DNA of 63,740 nt, from contig CADATO010000009.1 in the NCBI GenBank assembly GCA_902790905.1, positions 1 through 63,740 on the forward strand, in the 5' to 3' direction. Origin of the DNA: an uncultured Eubacteriales bacterium (GTDB taxonomy: Bacteria; Bacillota; Clostridia; Peptostreptococcales; Anaerovoracaceae). The notes under the pieces are model-generated. The model was not told where the DNA came from. It ran no database searches and saw only the letters and a list, made by a program, of their open reading frames with translations. The position numbers were made by a program, and so were the translations under genes. How positions within the stretch are numbered: position 1 is the first letter of the stretch; each line of letters begins with the position of its first letter. Below, in pieces: positions 24,399-32,856 of this stretch.

Positions 24399-26909
24399 AT
24401 GCTGTCATTACAGAATGTAGAGAAGTATTTCTACCGCCACAAGGCCAACGAGATACATGTCATCAACAATACCTCTCTGGAGTTCGGCGAGAGCGGGCTG
24501 ACAGCGCTGCTGGGGCCTTCCGGGTGCGGCAAGACGACCTTGCTCAACGTCATCGGCGGGCTTGACAAAGTCCAGAAGGGCAAGATCTATATCAACGGCA
24601 AGCGCATCACCGGGAAGACGGCATCCGGCGTGGACAAGATCCGCAACCTGAACGTTGGCTACATCTTCCAGAACTACAACCTCATCGACAATATGACCGT
24701 CTTTGAGAACGTGGCGATGGTGCTGCGCATGGTGGGGATCAAAAATAAAGAAGAGATCCGGAAGAAAGTTGAGTACGCGCTCGAGCTGGTCGGGATGTAC
24801 CGGTACAGAAAGCGCTACGCCGACATGCTTTCCGGCGGTGAGCGCCAGCGCGTCGGCATCGCCCGCGCGATCGTCAAGAACCCGTCGATCATCATCGCCG
24901 ATGAGCCGACCGGCAACCTCGACAGTGCGAACACCCTCGAGGTCATGAACATCATCAAGGCGATCTCGCAGGAAAAACTGGTCATTCTGGTCACGCACGA
25001 GGAGCAGCTGGCAGAGTTTTACGCCGACCGGATCATCCGCCTGCAGGACGGCCGGGTGGTTTCGGATGAGGTCAACGAGCGGGCGGAAGGGCTCGACTAC
25101 CGCCTGGAGAACCGCATTTACCTGCAGGATATCGAAGACCAGCGTTCGTTTGAGGACGATGACTATTCCCTGCGCATCTTCAACGACAGCGGGGAAAAAA
25201 TGCACCTCGATATCGTCATCAGCCGCGGCAATCTGTTCATCCGTTCCCGCGACGAGCGGCACCGCATGGAGATCGTCGACGAGGACTCGAGCATCGAGCT
25301 CGTGGATGACCATTACCGGGCGATGACGGCAGAAGAGGTGGAAGCGCACCGCTTCCATCCCGAACGCCTGGCGGCAAGCAAGCCGCTGCGGCATGCCTCG
25401 ATCCTCAACATGTTCACCATGCTGGGGACGGGGTTCCGCACGGTACGCAAATACCACATCCTGAAGAAGATCCTGCTGCTGGGATTCCTCATCTCCGCGA
25501 TGTTCATTACTTACTCGGTCTCCAATATCGCCGGCGTCATGGATATCCCGGACAGAAAGTTCGTGCAGGACGACGCCTCGTACCTGCGCGTCATCCAGAA
25601 GCAGATCACCGTGGATGACTATCTGGCGATGGAGGCGGATCCGTCGGTGGCCTATGCACTGCCGGGCAACGGACAGATCACGATGAGCATGCCGTTTGAC
25701 GAGTACTGGCAGACCTCCTGGAGTACAGCGATGTTCCACGGTTCTCTCAGCGACAGCGGACTGCTCACGGAAGACGATCTGATCGCGGGCCGGCTGCCGG
25801 AAAACGAGCAGGAGCTCGTCATCGACCGGCTGATCCTCGACCGGCTGCAGGAGGGTTTTTCCGACATCGCCGAGGCGGGCTATAAGACGCCGGAGGAACT
25901 GCTCGGCAGACATCTGGTGCTGAAAAATCTGCCCGACTTTACGATCGTCGGGATCACGGACAAGAGCAGCCCCTGCATCTATGCCGCACCGTCCATGTTC
26001 ATCAACATGATGGCGAACACCGGCAGCGACGAGGAGATGAATGATATGGCCGCACTGGACGAGGGAGCTGCGGATGCAGACGCTTCTCTGGCAGCGGACC
26101 CGATGGCGGAAGCGGCACCCGCCGCACCATCCGCGTCGGCACTGGTGGACTATACGCTCCATCAGGATGAACTCAAACTGACGAAAGGCAGCAAGTGGCC
26201 TGAGAACGACTACGAAGTCATCGTGGACAATGCCTACGCGAAGACGATCAAGCTCAATAAAGAAATCAAGACGAAGGTGAACGGGCACAAACTCAAGGTA
26301 GTCGGCTACTACACGAGCGATTCCATGAAGGACAAGTACTTCGTCAACAACAATATGATCAAATACCGCCTGATCCTGGACAACGCCAATATGACGGTCC
26401 GGCCGGCAGAGGAGAAAGCGCAGACAAAGGAGGCGCTGCAGGCGTACGGCGTGAAGGTCCGCGACCTGTACCAGTATCAGAAGAAGGACTACCGCAAGAG
26501 CCAGATCGAACTGATGCGCTCCTTCCTGCTGGTCGGCGGGATCATCATCGTGATCTCCCTGATCGAGATCTTCCTGATCATGCGCGCGTCGTTCCTGTCG
26601 CGGATCAAGGAGGTCGGCACCCTGCGGGCGATTGGCGTGAAGAAGCTCGATATCTACCGGATGTTCGCCGGCGAGATCGTGGCGATCACGGTCTGCGCGT
26701 CGATCCCGGGCTGGCTGATGATGAACTATCTGTTGTCCAAGCTGCAGCATATTTCGCTGCTCGAGGATATGTTCCGGGTGACACCGCAGACGATGCTGGT
26801 GTCGCTGCTGGTCGTATTCTTCTTCAACCTGCTGTTCGGGCTCCTGCCGGTCTTCCATACGCTGCTCAAGCGGCCGGCGGCGATCCTGGCGCGCACAGAT
26901 GTGAACTGA
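24399..26909 (+). CDS. ABC transporter, ATPase-FtsX/MacB-type permease fusion 2
   Basis: An 836-aa fusion with Walker A GPSGCGKTT (39-47), signature LSGGERQRVGIARAI and Walker B IIADEPTGNLDS. After the ATPase there is a 100-residue region rich in acidic and basic residues, TM1 (about 352-375), a roughly 340-residue extracytoplasmic domain containing an Ala/Asp-rich stretch, and three C-terminal helices. It differs from the upstream protein in the ectodomain, which argues for a specialised heterodimer rather than recent duplication. It is three bases after the first fusion gene and 43 bp before a secreted anchored protein. The substrate cannot be read from sequence. Confidence 0.88.
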   Translation: MLSLQNVEKYFYRHKANEIHVINNTSLEFGESGLTALLGPSGCGKTTLLNVIGGLDKVQKGKIYINGKRITGKTASGVDKIRNLNVGYIFQNYNLIDNMTVFENVAMVLRMVGIKNKEEIRKKVEYALELVGMYRYRKRYADMLSGGERQRVGIARAIVKNPSIIIADEPTGNLDSANTLEVMNIIKAISQEKLVILVTHEEQLAEFYADRIIRLQDGRVVSDEVNERAEGLDYRLENRIYLQDIEDQRSFEDDDYSLRIFNDSGEKMHLDIVISRGNLFIRSRDERHRMEIVDEDSSIELVDDHYRAMTAEEVEAHRFHPERLAASKPLRHASILNMFTMLGTGFRTVRKYHILKKILLLGFLISAMFITYSVSNIAGVMDIPDRKFVQDDASYLRVIQKQITVDDYLAMEADPSVAYALPGNGQITMSMPFDEYWQTSWSTAMFHGSLSDSGLLTEDDLIAGRLPENEQELVIDRLILDRLQEGFSDIAEAGYKTPEELLGRHLVLKNLPDFTIVGITDKSSPCIYAAPSMFINMMANTGSDEEMNDMAALDEGAADADASLAADPMAEAAPAAPSASALVDYTLHQDELKLTKGSKWPENDYEVIVDNAYAKTIKLNKEIKTKVNGHKLKVVGYYTSDSMKDKYFVNNNMIKYRLILDNANMTVRPAEEKAQTKEALQAYGVKVRDLYQYQKKDYRKSQIELMRSFLLVGGIIIVISLIEIFLIMRASFLSRIKEVGTLRAIGVKKLDIYRMFAGEIVAITVCASIPGWLMMNYLLSKLQHISLLEDMFRVTPQTMLVSLLVVFFFNLLFGLLPVFHTLLKRPAAILARTDVN

Positions 26910-26952
26910 TGCACCGCAAGGTGTATGATAAAGATGCAATGAGGTGATGCAG

Positions 26953-28152
26953 ATGCGTATCAGAACAGGGAAAGGAAAACACACGCGGCGGGCGATGCTG
27001 GCAGGACTGCTGCTGGCCATGCTTGTCCTGAGCCAGAGCGTCTTCGCTGCGTCCGGAGCGGTCCGGGAGGTTCACAAAGTGCCTGCCGGAGAGAAGATGT
27101 ACTGCTTCTTCGTGGCGCACAACGTCGTGCTCACACCGGCGGAGATCGCAGGGATCGGGGACGATGAGGCGCTGACCATGGAAGTCCTGAAGAGGGCCGG
27201 TCTTACGATGAGCGAATCCAGCTGCAAAGAGCATCCCGCCATGACCATGGAAGATTGGCTCGCGGCAGGCAATACGCTGCAGCTCAGCGACATCGACATC
27301 ATCAAACTGCGGCAGGCTGTCCCGACTGACGGGGAGCCCGTGAAGCTGCATCTGGACCTGCGGTTTTCCGTGAAGGAAGAGGACGAGGAATCGCTCCCGC
27401 CGGCGCCCGACCCTGAACCGGCAGAGCCGGCTGATCCGGCTGATTCGGAGCCTGCAGCGCCGGAGGATCCTGCGGATACACCGGCAGACACACCTTCAGA
27501 CACACCTGGGGATACGCCGGAAGATCCCGGCGATACCCCGACTGACACATCGGATGGATCCGGTGAAACGCCGGTGGACAATCCGCCCGCGGATGGTCCG
27601 GCTGACACACCTGCAGATACACCGGCTGACACGCCTGCGGATACCCCCGAAGAGGAGCCCGCGCCGGAGCCTGTCATTACGCACAAGTACCACTCCACAT
27701 TCAAGAAGACAAGTCCTGAGCTGCTGTTTATCGTGATCGCAACAGAAGCGGACGCGGCAACGGCGGAGGACACCTGCGGACCGGATGAAGAGGCGCCGGC
27801 AGTCCCTGTGCCTTCTGAAGCGGAACTGCCTGAAATACCGGAACTGCCGGAGATGGATATGGATCTGGATATGCTGGAAGGTGCTGCAGAGCCGCAGACC
27901 ATGCTGCCCGAGTACCGGAAGATCGAGATGAAGGACAAGAGCGGCGCTCCGATCGAAGAGGCGCTGCAGGACGGCGAACCGGTATCGCTGGAGTGGATCG
28001 AGCCGAAAAAGACGATCGACAAGAGTGACTTTGATAAGTTCCTCGAAAAGTTCCCCGGCGGCGGCGCCGGACTGGGAGCCCTGGCAGGCATTGCGGCGGC
28101 CGGTGCTGCTGCGATCGTCGTGGTGCGCAGAAAGCGCGATTCCGTGGACTGA
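26953..28152 (+). CDS. Secreted, C-terminally anchored Pro/Thr/Asp-rich repeat protein
   Basis: About 399 aa, not a family I recognise. A basic N-terminus is followed by a signal peptide (cleavage near VFAAS, about residue 29), an ordered N-domain of about 110 residues, a low-complexity region of repeated DTPADTP-like units (about 160-240), an acidic segment, and a C-terminal hydrophobic helix ending in RRKR plus four residues. The tail looks like a wall-sorting or membrane anchor, but FPGGG stands where LPxTG would be expected. The start at 26953 has GAGG eight bases upstream. It follows the two-component/ABC block directly and is probably part of it. Confidence 0.75.
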   Translation: MRIRTGKGKHTRRAMLAGLLLAMLVLSQSVFAASGAVREVHKVPAGEKMYCFFVAHNVVLTPAEIAGIGDDEALTMEVLKRAGLTMSESSCKEHPAMTMEDWLAAGNTLQLSDIDIIKLRQAVPTDGEPVKLHLDLRFSVKEEDEESLPPAPDPEPAEPADPADSEPAAPEDPADTPADTPSDTPGDTPEDPGDTPTDTSDGSGETPVDNPPADGPADTPADTPADTPADTPEEEPAPEPVITHKYHSTFKKTSPELLFIVIATEADAATAEDTCGPDEEAPAVPVPSEAELPEIPELPEMDMDLDMLEGAAEPQTMLPEYRKIEMKDKSGAPIEEALQDGEPVSLEWIEPKKTIDKSDFDKFLEKFPGGGAGLGALAGIAAAGAAAIVVVRRKRDSVD

Positions 28153-28160
28153 TCCCCGGC

Positions 28161-28178
28161 TCCCCGCGAAAGCGGGGA
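28161..28178 (+). terminator. Hairpin after the anchored surface protein, weak terminator
   Basis: TCCCCGC-GAAA-GCGGGGA with a GNRA-type tetraloop lies 8 bp after the stop. There is no strong T-run after it, so termination is uncertain. Confidence 0.45.
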
Positions 28179-28212
28179 ACTGCGTGATTTATCGGAAAAT
28201 GAAATGAGGTAT

Positions 28213-28240
28213 TGAAAAAAGCCGAAACATCGTTTACAAT
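28213..28240 (+). promoter_or_regulatory. Predicted tRNA-Pro promoter
   Basis: TTGAAA (28213-28218), 16-bp spacer, TACAAT (28235-28240), 14 bp before the mature tRNA start. Confidence 0.75.
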
Positions 28241-28254
28241 AGTTTTCGGCTCGT

Positions 28255-28331
28255 CGGGGCGTGGCGCAGTTTGGTAGCGTGCTTGACTGGGGGTCAAGAG
28301 GCCGCAGGTTCAAGTCCTGTCGCTCCGACCA
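28255..28331 (+). tRNA. tRNA-Pro, anticodon GGG
   Basis: 77 nt folding as a standard cloverleaf. The acceptor CGGGGCG pairs with CGCTCCG (one G-U), the anticodon arm CTTGA/TCAAG encloses loop CTGGGGG with anticodon GGG, the T-arm has GGTTCAAGTCC, and the discriminator A is followed by an encoded CCA. It reads CCC and CCT proline codons. It has its own promoter and terminator. Confidence 0.95.
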
Positions 28332-28337
28332 GAAGAA

Positions 28338-28366
28338 AACCTTCGGATTGATATCCGGAGGTTTTT
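28338..28366 (+). terminator. Terminator after tRNA-Pro
   Basis: AACCTTCGGAT (28338-28348) and ATCCGGAGGTT (28353-28363) form an 11-bp stem with one wobble, followed by a T-run. Confidence 0.88.
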
Positions 28367-28405
28367 CATTTGCGGAAACGCTTACAGGTGACACGCTTGG
28401 CGGGG

Positions 28406-28434
28406 TTGATTCCGCATTGCTGCGGGAGTAAAAT
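28406..28434 (+). promoter_or_regulatory. Predicted pheA promoter
   Basis: TTGATT (28406-28411), 17-bp spacer, TAAAAT (28429-28434), 66 bp before the start codon. Confidence 0.65.
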
Positions 28435-28500
28435 ACATCCATCGGCTCGTTCCGTCCATGAGGGCGGGAGGGAACCCATCGAATAAGAAAGAGAAGCAAT

Positions 28501-29637
28501 ATGACCATTGAAGAAGCGAGAAAGAAGATCGATGAACTGGATCAGCAGATCGTCGACCTCTTCTACGAACGGATGAACACCAGCTGCGAGATCGCCAAAG
28601 TGAAGGCGGCCGAGGGGCTGGACATCTACAATCCTGTCAGAGAGCGCGAGATCCTGGACAAACTGGCGGCGCAGCACGAGGATATGGAGCTGTACACGAG
28701 CAGGCTGTACAGGACGATCTTTGAGCTCTCCCGCGGCTACCAGCGTCAGTTCGTCAAGGCGCCGGCGAAGATCCGCGAGCAGATCGAGCAGCTGCGCGGG
28801 CACAGGGAACTGGGCCTGCCGGAGCGCGCGACCGTGGCCTGCCAGGGCGTGGAAGGTGCCTATGCGCAGATGGCGGCGGACCGGCTCTTTAAGCGCGGTA
28901 GCCTGATGTACATGAAGAACTTCGAGGCTGTCTTTGATGCCGTCGATAAGGGGCTCTGCCAGTTCGGCGTGCTGCCGATCGACAACAGCACCAACGGATC
29001 TGTGAAACAGGTCTATGACCTCATGGCGGAGAAGAAGTTCTACATCGTTGCGAGCACGCAGCTGTTCATCAAGCACGAACTGCTCGCCAAGAAGGGGACG
29101 AAGCTGTCCGACATCAAGGCGGTCTATTCGCATGATCAGGGGCTGAGCCAGTGCAGCCAGTTCCTGAAGACGCTTTCGCCGATGGTGCAGATCCTGCCCA
29201 GCGACAACACAGCGACGGCGGCGAAGTTCGTGGCGGAGAGCGACGAGCCCGTGGCGGCGATTTCTTCGCACAACTGCGCGGACATCTACGGCCTCGAGAA
29301 GATCGCGGGCGACATCGCCAACAATGCGAACAACTACACCAAGTTCATCGTCATCACCAAGGATCCGACCCTGTACGAAGGCGCGAACTACATCAGCCTG
29401 CTGCTGACGACGGAACACAGACCCGGTGCGCTGTTCGAGATCATGTCCCGCTTTGCGGCGCTCGACATCAACCTGACCAAGCTCGAATCGCAGCCGATCC
29501 CGGGCGAAGACTTCGAGTTCATGTTCTTCTTCGAACTGCAGGCGTCGGTCATGGATGACCGCGTTGTCGACATGCTGGCGGAACTCGAGCGGTCCTGCGA
29601 GACCTTCCAGTTCCTCGGCAACTACACCGCGTTGTAG
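28501..29637 (+). CDS. pheA: Bifunctional chorismate mutase/prephenate dehydratase (P-protein)
   Basis: Converts chorismate to prephenate and then to phenylpyruvate for phenylalanine synthesis. The 378-aa protein has an AroQ chorismate mutase domain (1-90, IDELDQQIVDLFYERM), a prephenate dehydratase domain (about 105-285, with PIDNSTNGSV and SHDQGLSQCSQFL) and a C-terminal ACT domain (about 297-375, EHRPGALFEIMSRFAALDINLTKLES) that should bind phenylalanine for feedback. The catalytic dehydratase motif TRF reads TKF here (NNYTKFIVI); the Thr is kept. The glycine-rich start (GVEGAYAQ in place of GPxGTFT) is also divergent. It is a single gene with its own promoter and terminator. Confidence 0.9.
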   Translation: MTIEEARKKIDELDQQIVDLFYERMNTSCEIAKVKAAEGLDIYNPVREREILDKLAAQHEDMELYTSRLYRTIFELSRGYQRQFVKAPAKIREQIEQLRGHRELGLPERATVACQGVEGAYAQMAADRLFKRGSLMYMKNFEAVFDAVDKGLCQFGVLPIDNSTNGSVKQVYDLMAEKKFYIVASTQLFIKHELLAKKGTKLSDIKAVYSHDQGLSQCSQFLKTLSPMVQILPSDNTATAAKFVAESDEPVAAISSHNCADIYGLEKIAGDIANNANNYTKFIVITKDPTLYEGANYISLLLTTEHRPGALFEIMSRFAALDINLTKLESQPIPGEDFEFMFFFELQASVMDDRVVDMLAELERSCETFQFLGNYTAL

Positions 29638-29665
29638 CGATTCTTTGCAATAGAGCCACACACTG

Positions 29666-29692
29666 CCCCGGCTGCGTAAAGCCGGGGTTTTT
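29666..29692 (+). terminator. Terminator after pheA
   Basis: CCCCGGC (29666-29672) and GCCGGGG (29681-29687) stem with TTTTT. Confidence 0.88.
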
Positions 29693-29739
29693 ATTTGCTG
29701 CGGGGTGTTTGTACGCCGGATACAAAAAATACAGAAGCA

Positions 29740-29768
29740 CGGACAGACCGGAGAGTTCGTTGTATAAT
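29740..29768 (+). promoter_or_regulatory. Predicted promoter of the CoA-transferase/aldehyde dehydrogenase unit
   Basis: CGGACA (29740-29745; GACA half conserved), 17-bp spacer, perfect TATAAT (29763-29768). Confidence 0.55.
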
Positions 29769-29835
29769 TGCAATGAGGGTCATCAATGAAAGTTGTTGAC
29801 GGATTGGATGTTGAATGCGCATGGCGCAGACATCG

Positions 29836-29886
29836 TTCCCCGCACGCATCGTTGTGAGCAACGCGAACACAGATGCGGAAGGGGAA
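29836..29886 (+). promoter_or_regulatory. Three-tier hairpin in the CoA-transferase leader
   Basis: Nested complementary arms: TTCCCC (29836-29841) with GGGGAA (29881-29886), CGCATC (29845-29850) with GATGCG (29872-29877), and GTTG (29851-29854) with CAAC (29859-29862). The arrangement gives one long interrupted stem in a leader of about 157 nt. It is not a terminator (no T-run) and not a riboswitch I can name. Confidence 0.45.
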
Positions 29887-29925
29887 TGTGTCTGACAGGC
29901 ATGCGGGTACAGATTACTGACGACT

Positions 29926-31404
29926 ATGGAACGTGTAACAGCATCATTGGAAAACAAAATCATGACCGACGAACAGGCGGCGCAGCTGATCAAAACCGGC
30001 ATGACCATCGGGGTCAGCGGGTTCACGTCGGTGGGCTACCCGAAAGCGGTGCCGCTCGCCCTGGCAGCTTCCGGCCACGCGAAGGACCTGACGCTGCTGG
30101 CGGGGGCGTCGATCGGCGACGAGATCGATGGGGCGCTGGTCAGGGCAGGGCTCATAAAGAATCGCTTTGCCTACCAGTCTAAGAAAGATATGCGCAATGC
30201 CATCAACAAGGGCGACGTGCAGTATGCGGATTATCACATCTCGCACTTCCCGATGAACATCGACCAGGGCGTCACGCCGCACGTTAATGCAGCCATCATC
30301 GAGTGCATCGCCGTTACGGAGGCGGGCATCATCCCGACGGCTTCGGCCGGCGCTTCGGATGCGCTCGTGCGAAATGCGGACTTCATCATTGCGGAGGTCA
30401 ACCGGACCGTCCCGACGGGGCTCGCCGGCATGCACGATATCTTCGAGGTGGGCAGACCGCCGGCGGCGAAGATTATTCCCATCACGCATCCGATGGACCG
30501 CGTCGGCACACCGTATATCCCGTGCCCGCCGGAGAAGATCGCGGCGGTCGTGTACTCAGATCTCACGGATGAGCCGCAGAAGTTCAAACCGGTCACGCCG
30601 GAGACGGAGCAGATCGGCGAGCATGTGGTGGCATTCCTGAAAGCGGAGATCGCTGCGGGCAGGCTGCCGGAAGACCCCGGCCCGATCCAGTCGGGCGTGG
30701 GAAGCATCGGCAATGCGGTGCTCGCAAGCCTTGCAAAAAGTGGCTTCCGCGGGCTCAGCATGTATACGGAAGTGATGCAGGATGCGGCCTTCCCGCTGCT
30801 GGAGGAAGGCGTGTTCAGCTGTATTTCCGCAAGTTCCGTGACATTGGGAGAAGAAAACAAAAAACAGTTTTATGACAACATAGAGCGATTCCGCGATAAG
30901 ATAGTCATCCGGCCGCAGGAGATCTCCAACCACCCCGAGGTCATCCGCAGGCTTGGCGTCATCGCGCTCAATACGCCCATCGAAGTGGACCTGTACGGCA
31001 ACGTCAACTCGACGCACACCATGGGCACGAAGATCATGAACGGCATCGGTGGCAGCGGGGACTTCGCGCGCAATGCGGCGGTCAGCATCTTTGCGGCAAC
31101 GTCGACGGCAAAGAACGGGGATATCTCGCGGATCGTCCCGATGGTCTCCCATGTGGATCACACGGAGCACGACGTGGATGTGATCATCACCGAGCAGGGC
31201 GTTGCGGACCTTAGATGGAAAACACCTAAGGAGCGGGCGCAGCTTCTGATCGAAAACTGCGCACATCCGGACTACCAGCCGCTGCTGAGAGAGTACTACG
31301 AACATGCGCTGGCGGTCTCGCCGGGCATGCACACCCCGCACGACCTGGCGGAGGCGTTCTCGTGGCATCTGCGGTATGAAAAGACCGGCACGATGAAAGG
31401 ATAA
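29926..31404 (+). CDS. Acetyl-CoA hydrolase/transferase family, probable succinate/acetate CoA-transferase
   Basis: A 492-aa class I CoA-transferase of the Cat1/SCACT group, moving CoA between acyl-CoA and acetate or succinate. Conserved features include the glycine-rich GVGSIGNAVLASL, the catalytic Glu region MYTEVMQDA (acyl-glutamyl thioester expected) and NGIGGSGDFARNA near the C-terminus. An internal ATG at 29962 is an alternative start; neither has a strong Shine-Dalgarno. It is followed after 4 bp by an aldehyde dehydrogenase gene, suggesting a shared fermentation step, for example of succinate or butyrate-type acids. The exact substrate cannot be assigned. Confidence 0.88.
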   Translation: MERVTASLENKIMTDEQAAQLIKTGMTIGVSGFTSVGYPKAVPLALAASGHAKDLTLLAGASIGDEIDGALVRAGLIKNRFAYQSKKDMRNAINKGDVQYADYHISHFPMNIDQGVTPHVNAAIIECIAVTEAGIIPTASAGASDALVRNADFIIAEVNRTVPTGLAGMHDIFEVGRPPAAKIIPITHPMDRVGTPYIPCPPEKIAAVVYSDLTDEPQKFKPVTPETEQIGEHVVAFLKAEIAAGRLPEDPGPIQSGVGSIGNAVLASLAKSGFRGLSMYTEVMQDAAFPLLEEGVFSCISASSVTLGEENKKQFYDNIERFRDKIVIRPQEISNHPEVIRRLGVIALNTPIEVDLYGNVNSTHTMGTKIMNGIGGSGDFARNAAVSIFAATSTAKNGDISRIVPMVSHVDHTEHDVDVIITEQGVADLRWKTPKERAQLLIENCAHPDYQPLLREYYEHALAVSPGMHTPHDLAEAFSWHLRYEKTGTMKG

Positions 31405-31408
31405 TAAA

Positions 31409-32827
31409 ATGGAATGGAATGAAGAACGGATCGAAGAACTGGTGGACAAACAGCGGGCGTATTTCCGCACCGGCATCACGCTGGACGTGGACTTCCGCAT
31501 CCACCAGCTTAAGCGTCTTCGGACGGCGATGCAGATCTACGAAGACGATATCAAGGCGGCGCTGAAGGAGGACCTCGGCCGGGATGAGGCGGAGGCGTTC
31601 TTCTGCGACATCGGCACGGTCATCCTCGAGGCGAACGAGATGATCAAAGGCGTGCGGAAGTGGGCAAAGCCGGAGCGGCATTTCAGCGGGCTGGTCTGCT
31701 TCCCGAGCGTGACGACGAAAGTGCACAAGATGCCGTACGGCGTGTCGCTCATCATCAGTCCGTTCAATTTCCCGTTCACGCTGTCGTTCGGCGTGCTCGT
31801 GGCGGCGATCGCGGGCGGCAATACGGCGGTCATCAAGACGAGCTCGAAGTCGCCGGCCTGCACGGCGGTGATGCAGCGGATCGTGGCGGAGATCTACCCG
31901 GAGGACTACGTGGCGGTCGTGGACGGCGGTCACGACGTGGCCGACCTGTGCCTGGCGCAGCGGTTTGATAAGATCTTCTACACCGGCTCTCCGACCGTGG
32001 CGAAGCACGTCATGGCGGAGGCGGCGAAGAACCTGACGCCCGTGGCGCTGGAGCTCGGCGGCGAGACCGGCAACTGGGCGGTGATCAGAAAGGATGCGGA
32101 CCTCAAGGATGCCGCGCGCAAGATCGCGTTCTTCAAACTCTGCAACAGCGGGCAGATCTGCATCAATGTCAACCAGGTCGCTGTGGCGGAGGAAGTGGCC
32201 GATGCGTTCGTGGAATCGCTCAAACAGGCTTTCACGAAACAGATTGGCGAGAACGCCCTCGAAAACCCGGAATACCCGCGCCTCATCACGCAGGCCGCTT
32301 ACGACAAGTGCGCCGCGGAGGCAGAGGAATATAGAGACAGAATCGTCTTTGGCGGCAAGGGCGACAGGGAAGCCTGCAGATACCAGCCGACGGTCATCTA
32401 CCCGGTCAGTGCAGACGAGCCCATCGTGCAGCACGAACTGTTCGCGCCGCTGCTCCCGGTGGTGACATATAAAGACGAAGAGATCGACGATATGATGGCC
32501 ATCATCGCCTCCCGCGAGCACGGCCTGGCGCTGTACCTGTTCACAAAGGATATGAAGTGGGCGGAACATACCATGGCCACCCAGCAGTACGGCGGCGGAT
32601 GCATCAACGAGGTGTGCCTGCACATGATGGTCAAGGGGGCGCCGTTCAACGGCACCGGCCATTCCGGTATGGGCGCCTATCACGGGGAATGGGGCTTCAG
32701 AGAATTCACGCATCCCCAGACGGTACTGAAGGGCAGCACGCACTTCAACCTGCCGCTGCGCGAGCATCCGTACGGCGGGAAGAAGAACGCCTACAAGATG
32801 CCGATGCTGCGGATCTTCGAGCGGTAA
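31409..32827 (+). CDS. Aldehyde dehydrogenase, class 3-like
   Basis: A 472-aa NAD(P)-dependent dehydrogenase close in architecture to fatty-aldehyde (class 3, YwdH-like) forms. The substrate-channel segment ISPFNFPFTLSFGVLVAAI, the base Glu in ALELGGETGN and the nucleophilic Cys in CNSGQICINVNQ are present. The usual LGGKSP lysine is Glu here, and the GQxCxAxD motif is divergent, so this may be a specialised subgroup. It lies 4 bp after a CoA-transferase, consistent with a pathway that handles an aldehyde/acid/CoA-ester set. Cytosolic; no signal. Confidence 0.85.
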   Translation: MEWNEERIEELVDKQRAYFRTGITLDVDFRIHQLKRLRTAMQIYEDDIKAALKEDLGRDEAEAFFCDIGTVILEANEMIKGVRKWAKPERHFSGLVCFPSVTTKVHKMPYGVSLIISPFNFPFTLSFGVLVAAIAGGNTAVIKTSSKSPACTAVMQRIVAEIYPEDYVAVVDGGHDVADLCLAQRFDKIFYTGSPTVAKHVMAEAAKNLTPVALELGGETGNWAVIRKDADLKDAARKIAFFKLCNSGQICINVNQVAVAEEVADAFVESLKQAFTKQIGENALENPEYPRLITQAAYDKCAAEAEEYRDRIVFGGKGDREACRYQPTVIYPVSADEPIVQHELFAPLLPVVTYKDEEIDDMMAIIASREHGLALYLFTKDMKWAEHTMATQQYGGGCINEVCLHMMVKGAPFNGTGHSGMGAYHGEWGFREFTHPQTVLKGSTHFNLPLREHPYGGKKNAYKMPMLRIFER

Positions 32828-32856
32828 TCGCATAGAAACAGACAGGGAAAACGATC

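Noticed and set aside
24408-27020. An 870-codon antisense frame over the second ABC fusion gene, and similar ones over the first (22146-23972), proB/proC (2961-4358) and valS (37588-40014)
   Set aside because: All shadow convincing sense genes with complete motifs. None has a promoter or Shine-Dalgarno.
27480-27660. Tandem DNA repeats in the surface protein as a CRISPR array
   Set aside because: The repeats are short, imperfect and in frame, without spacers; they encode DTPADTP units.
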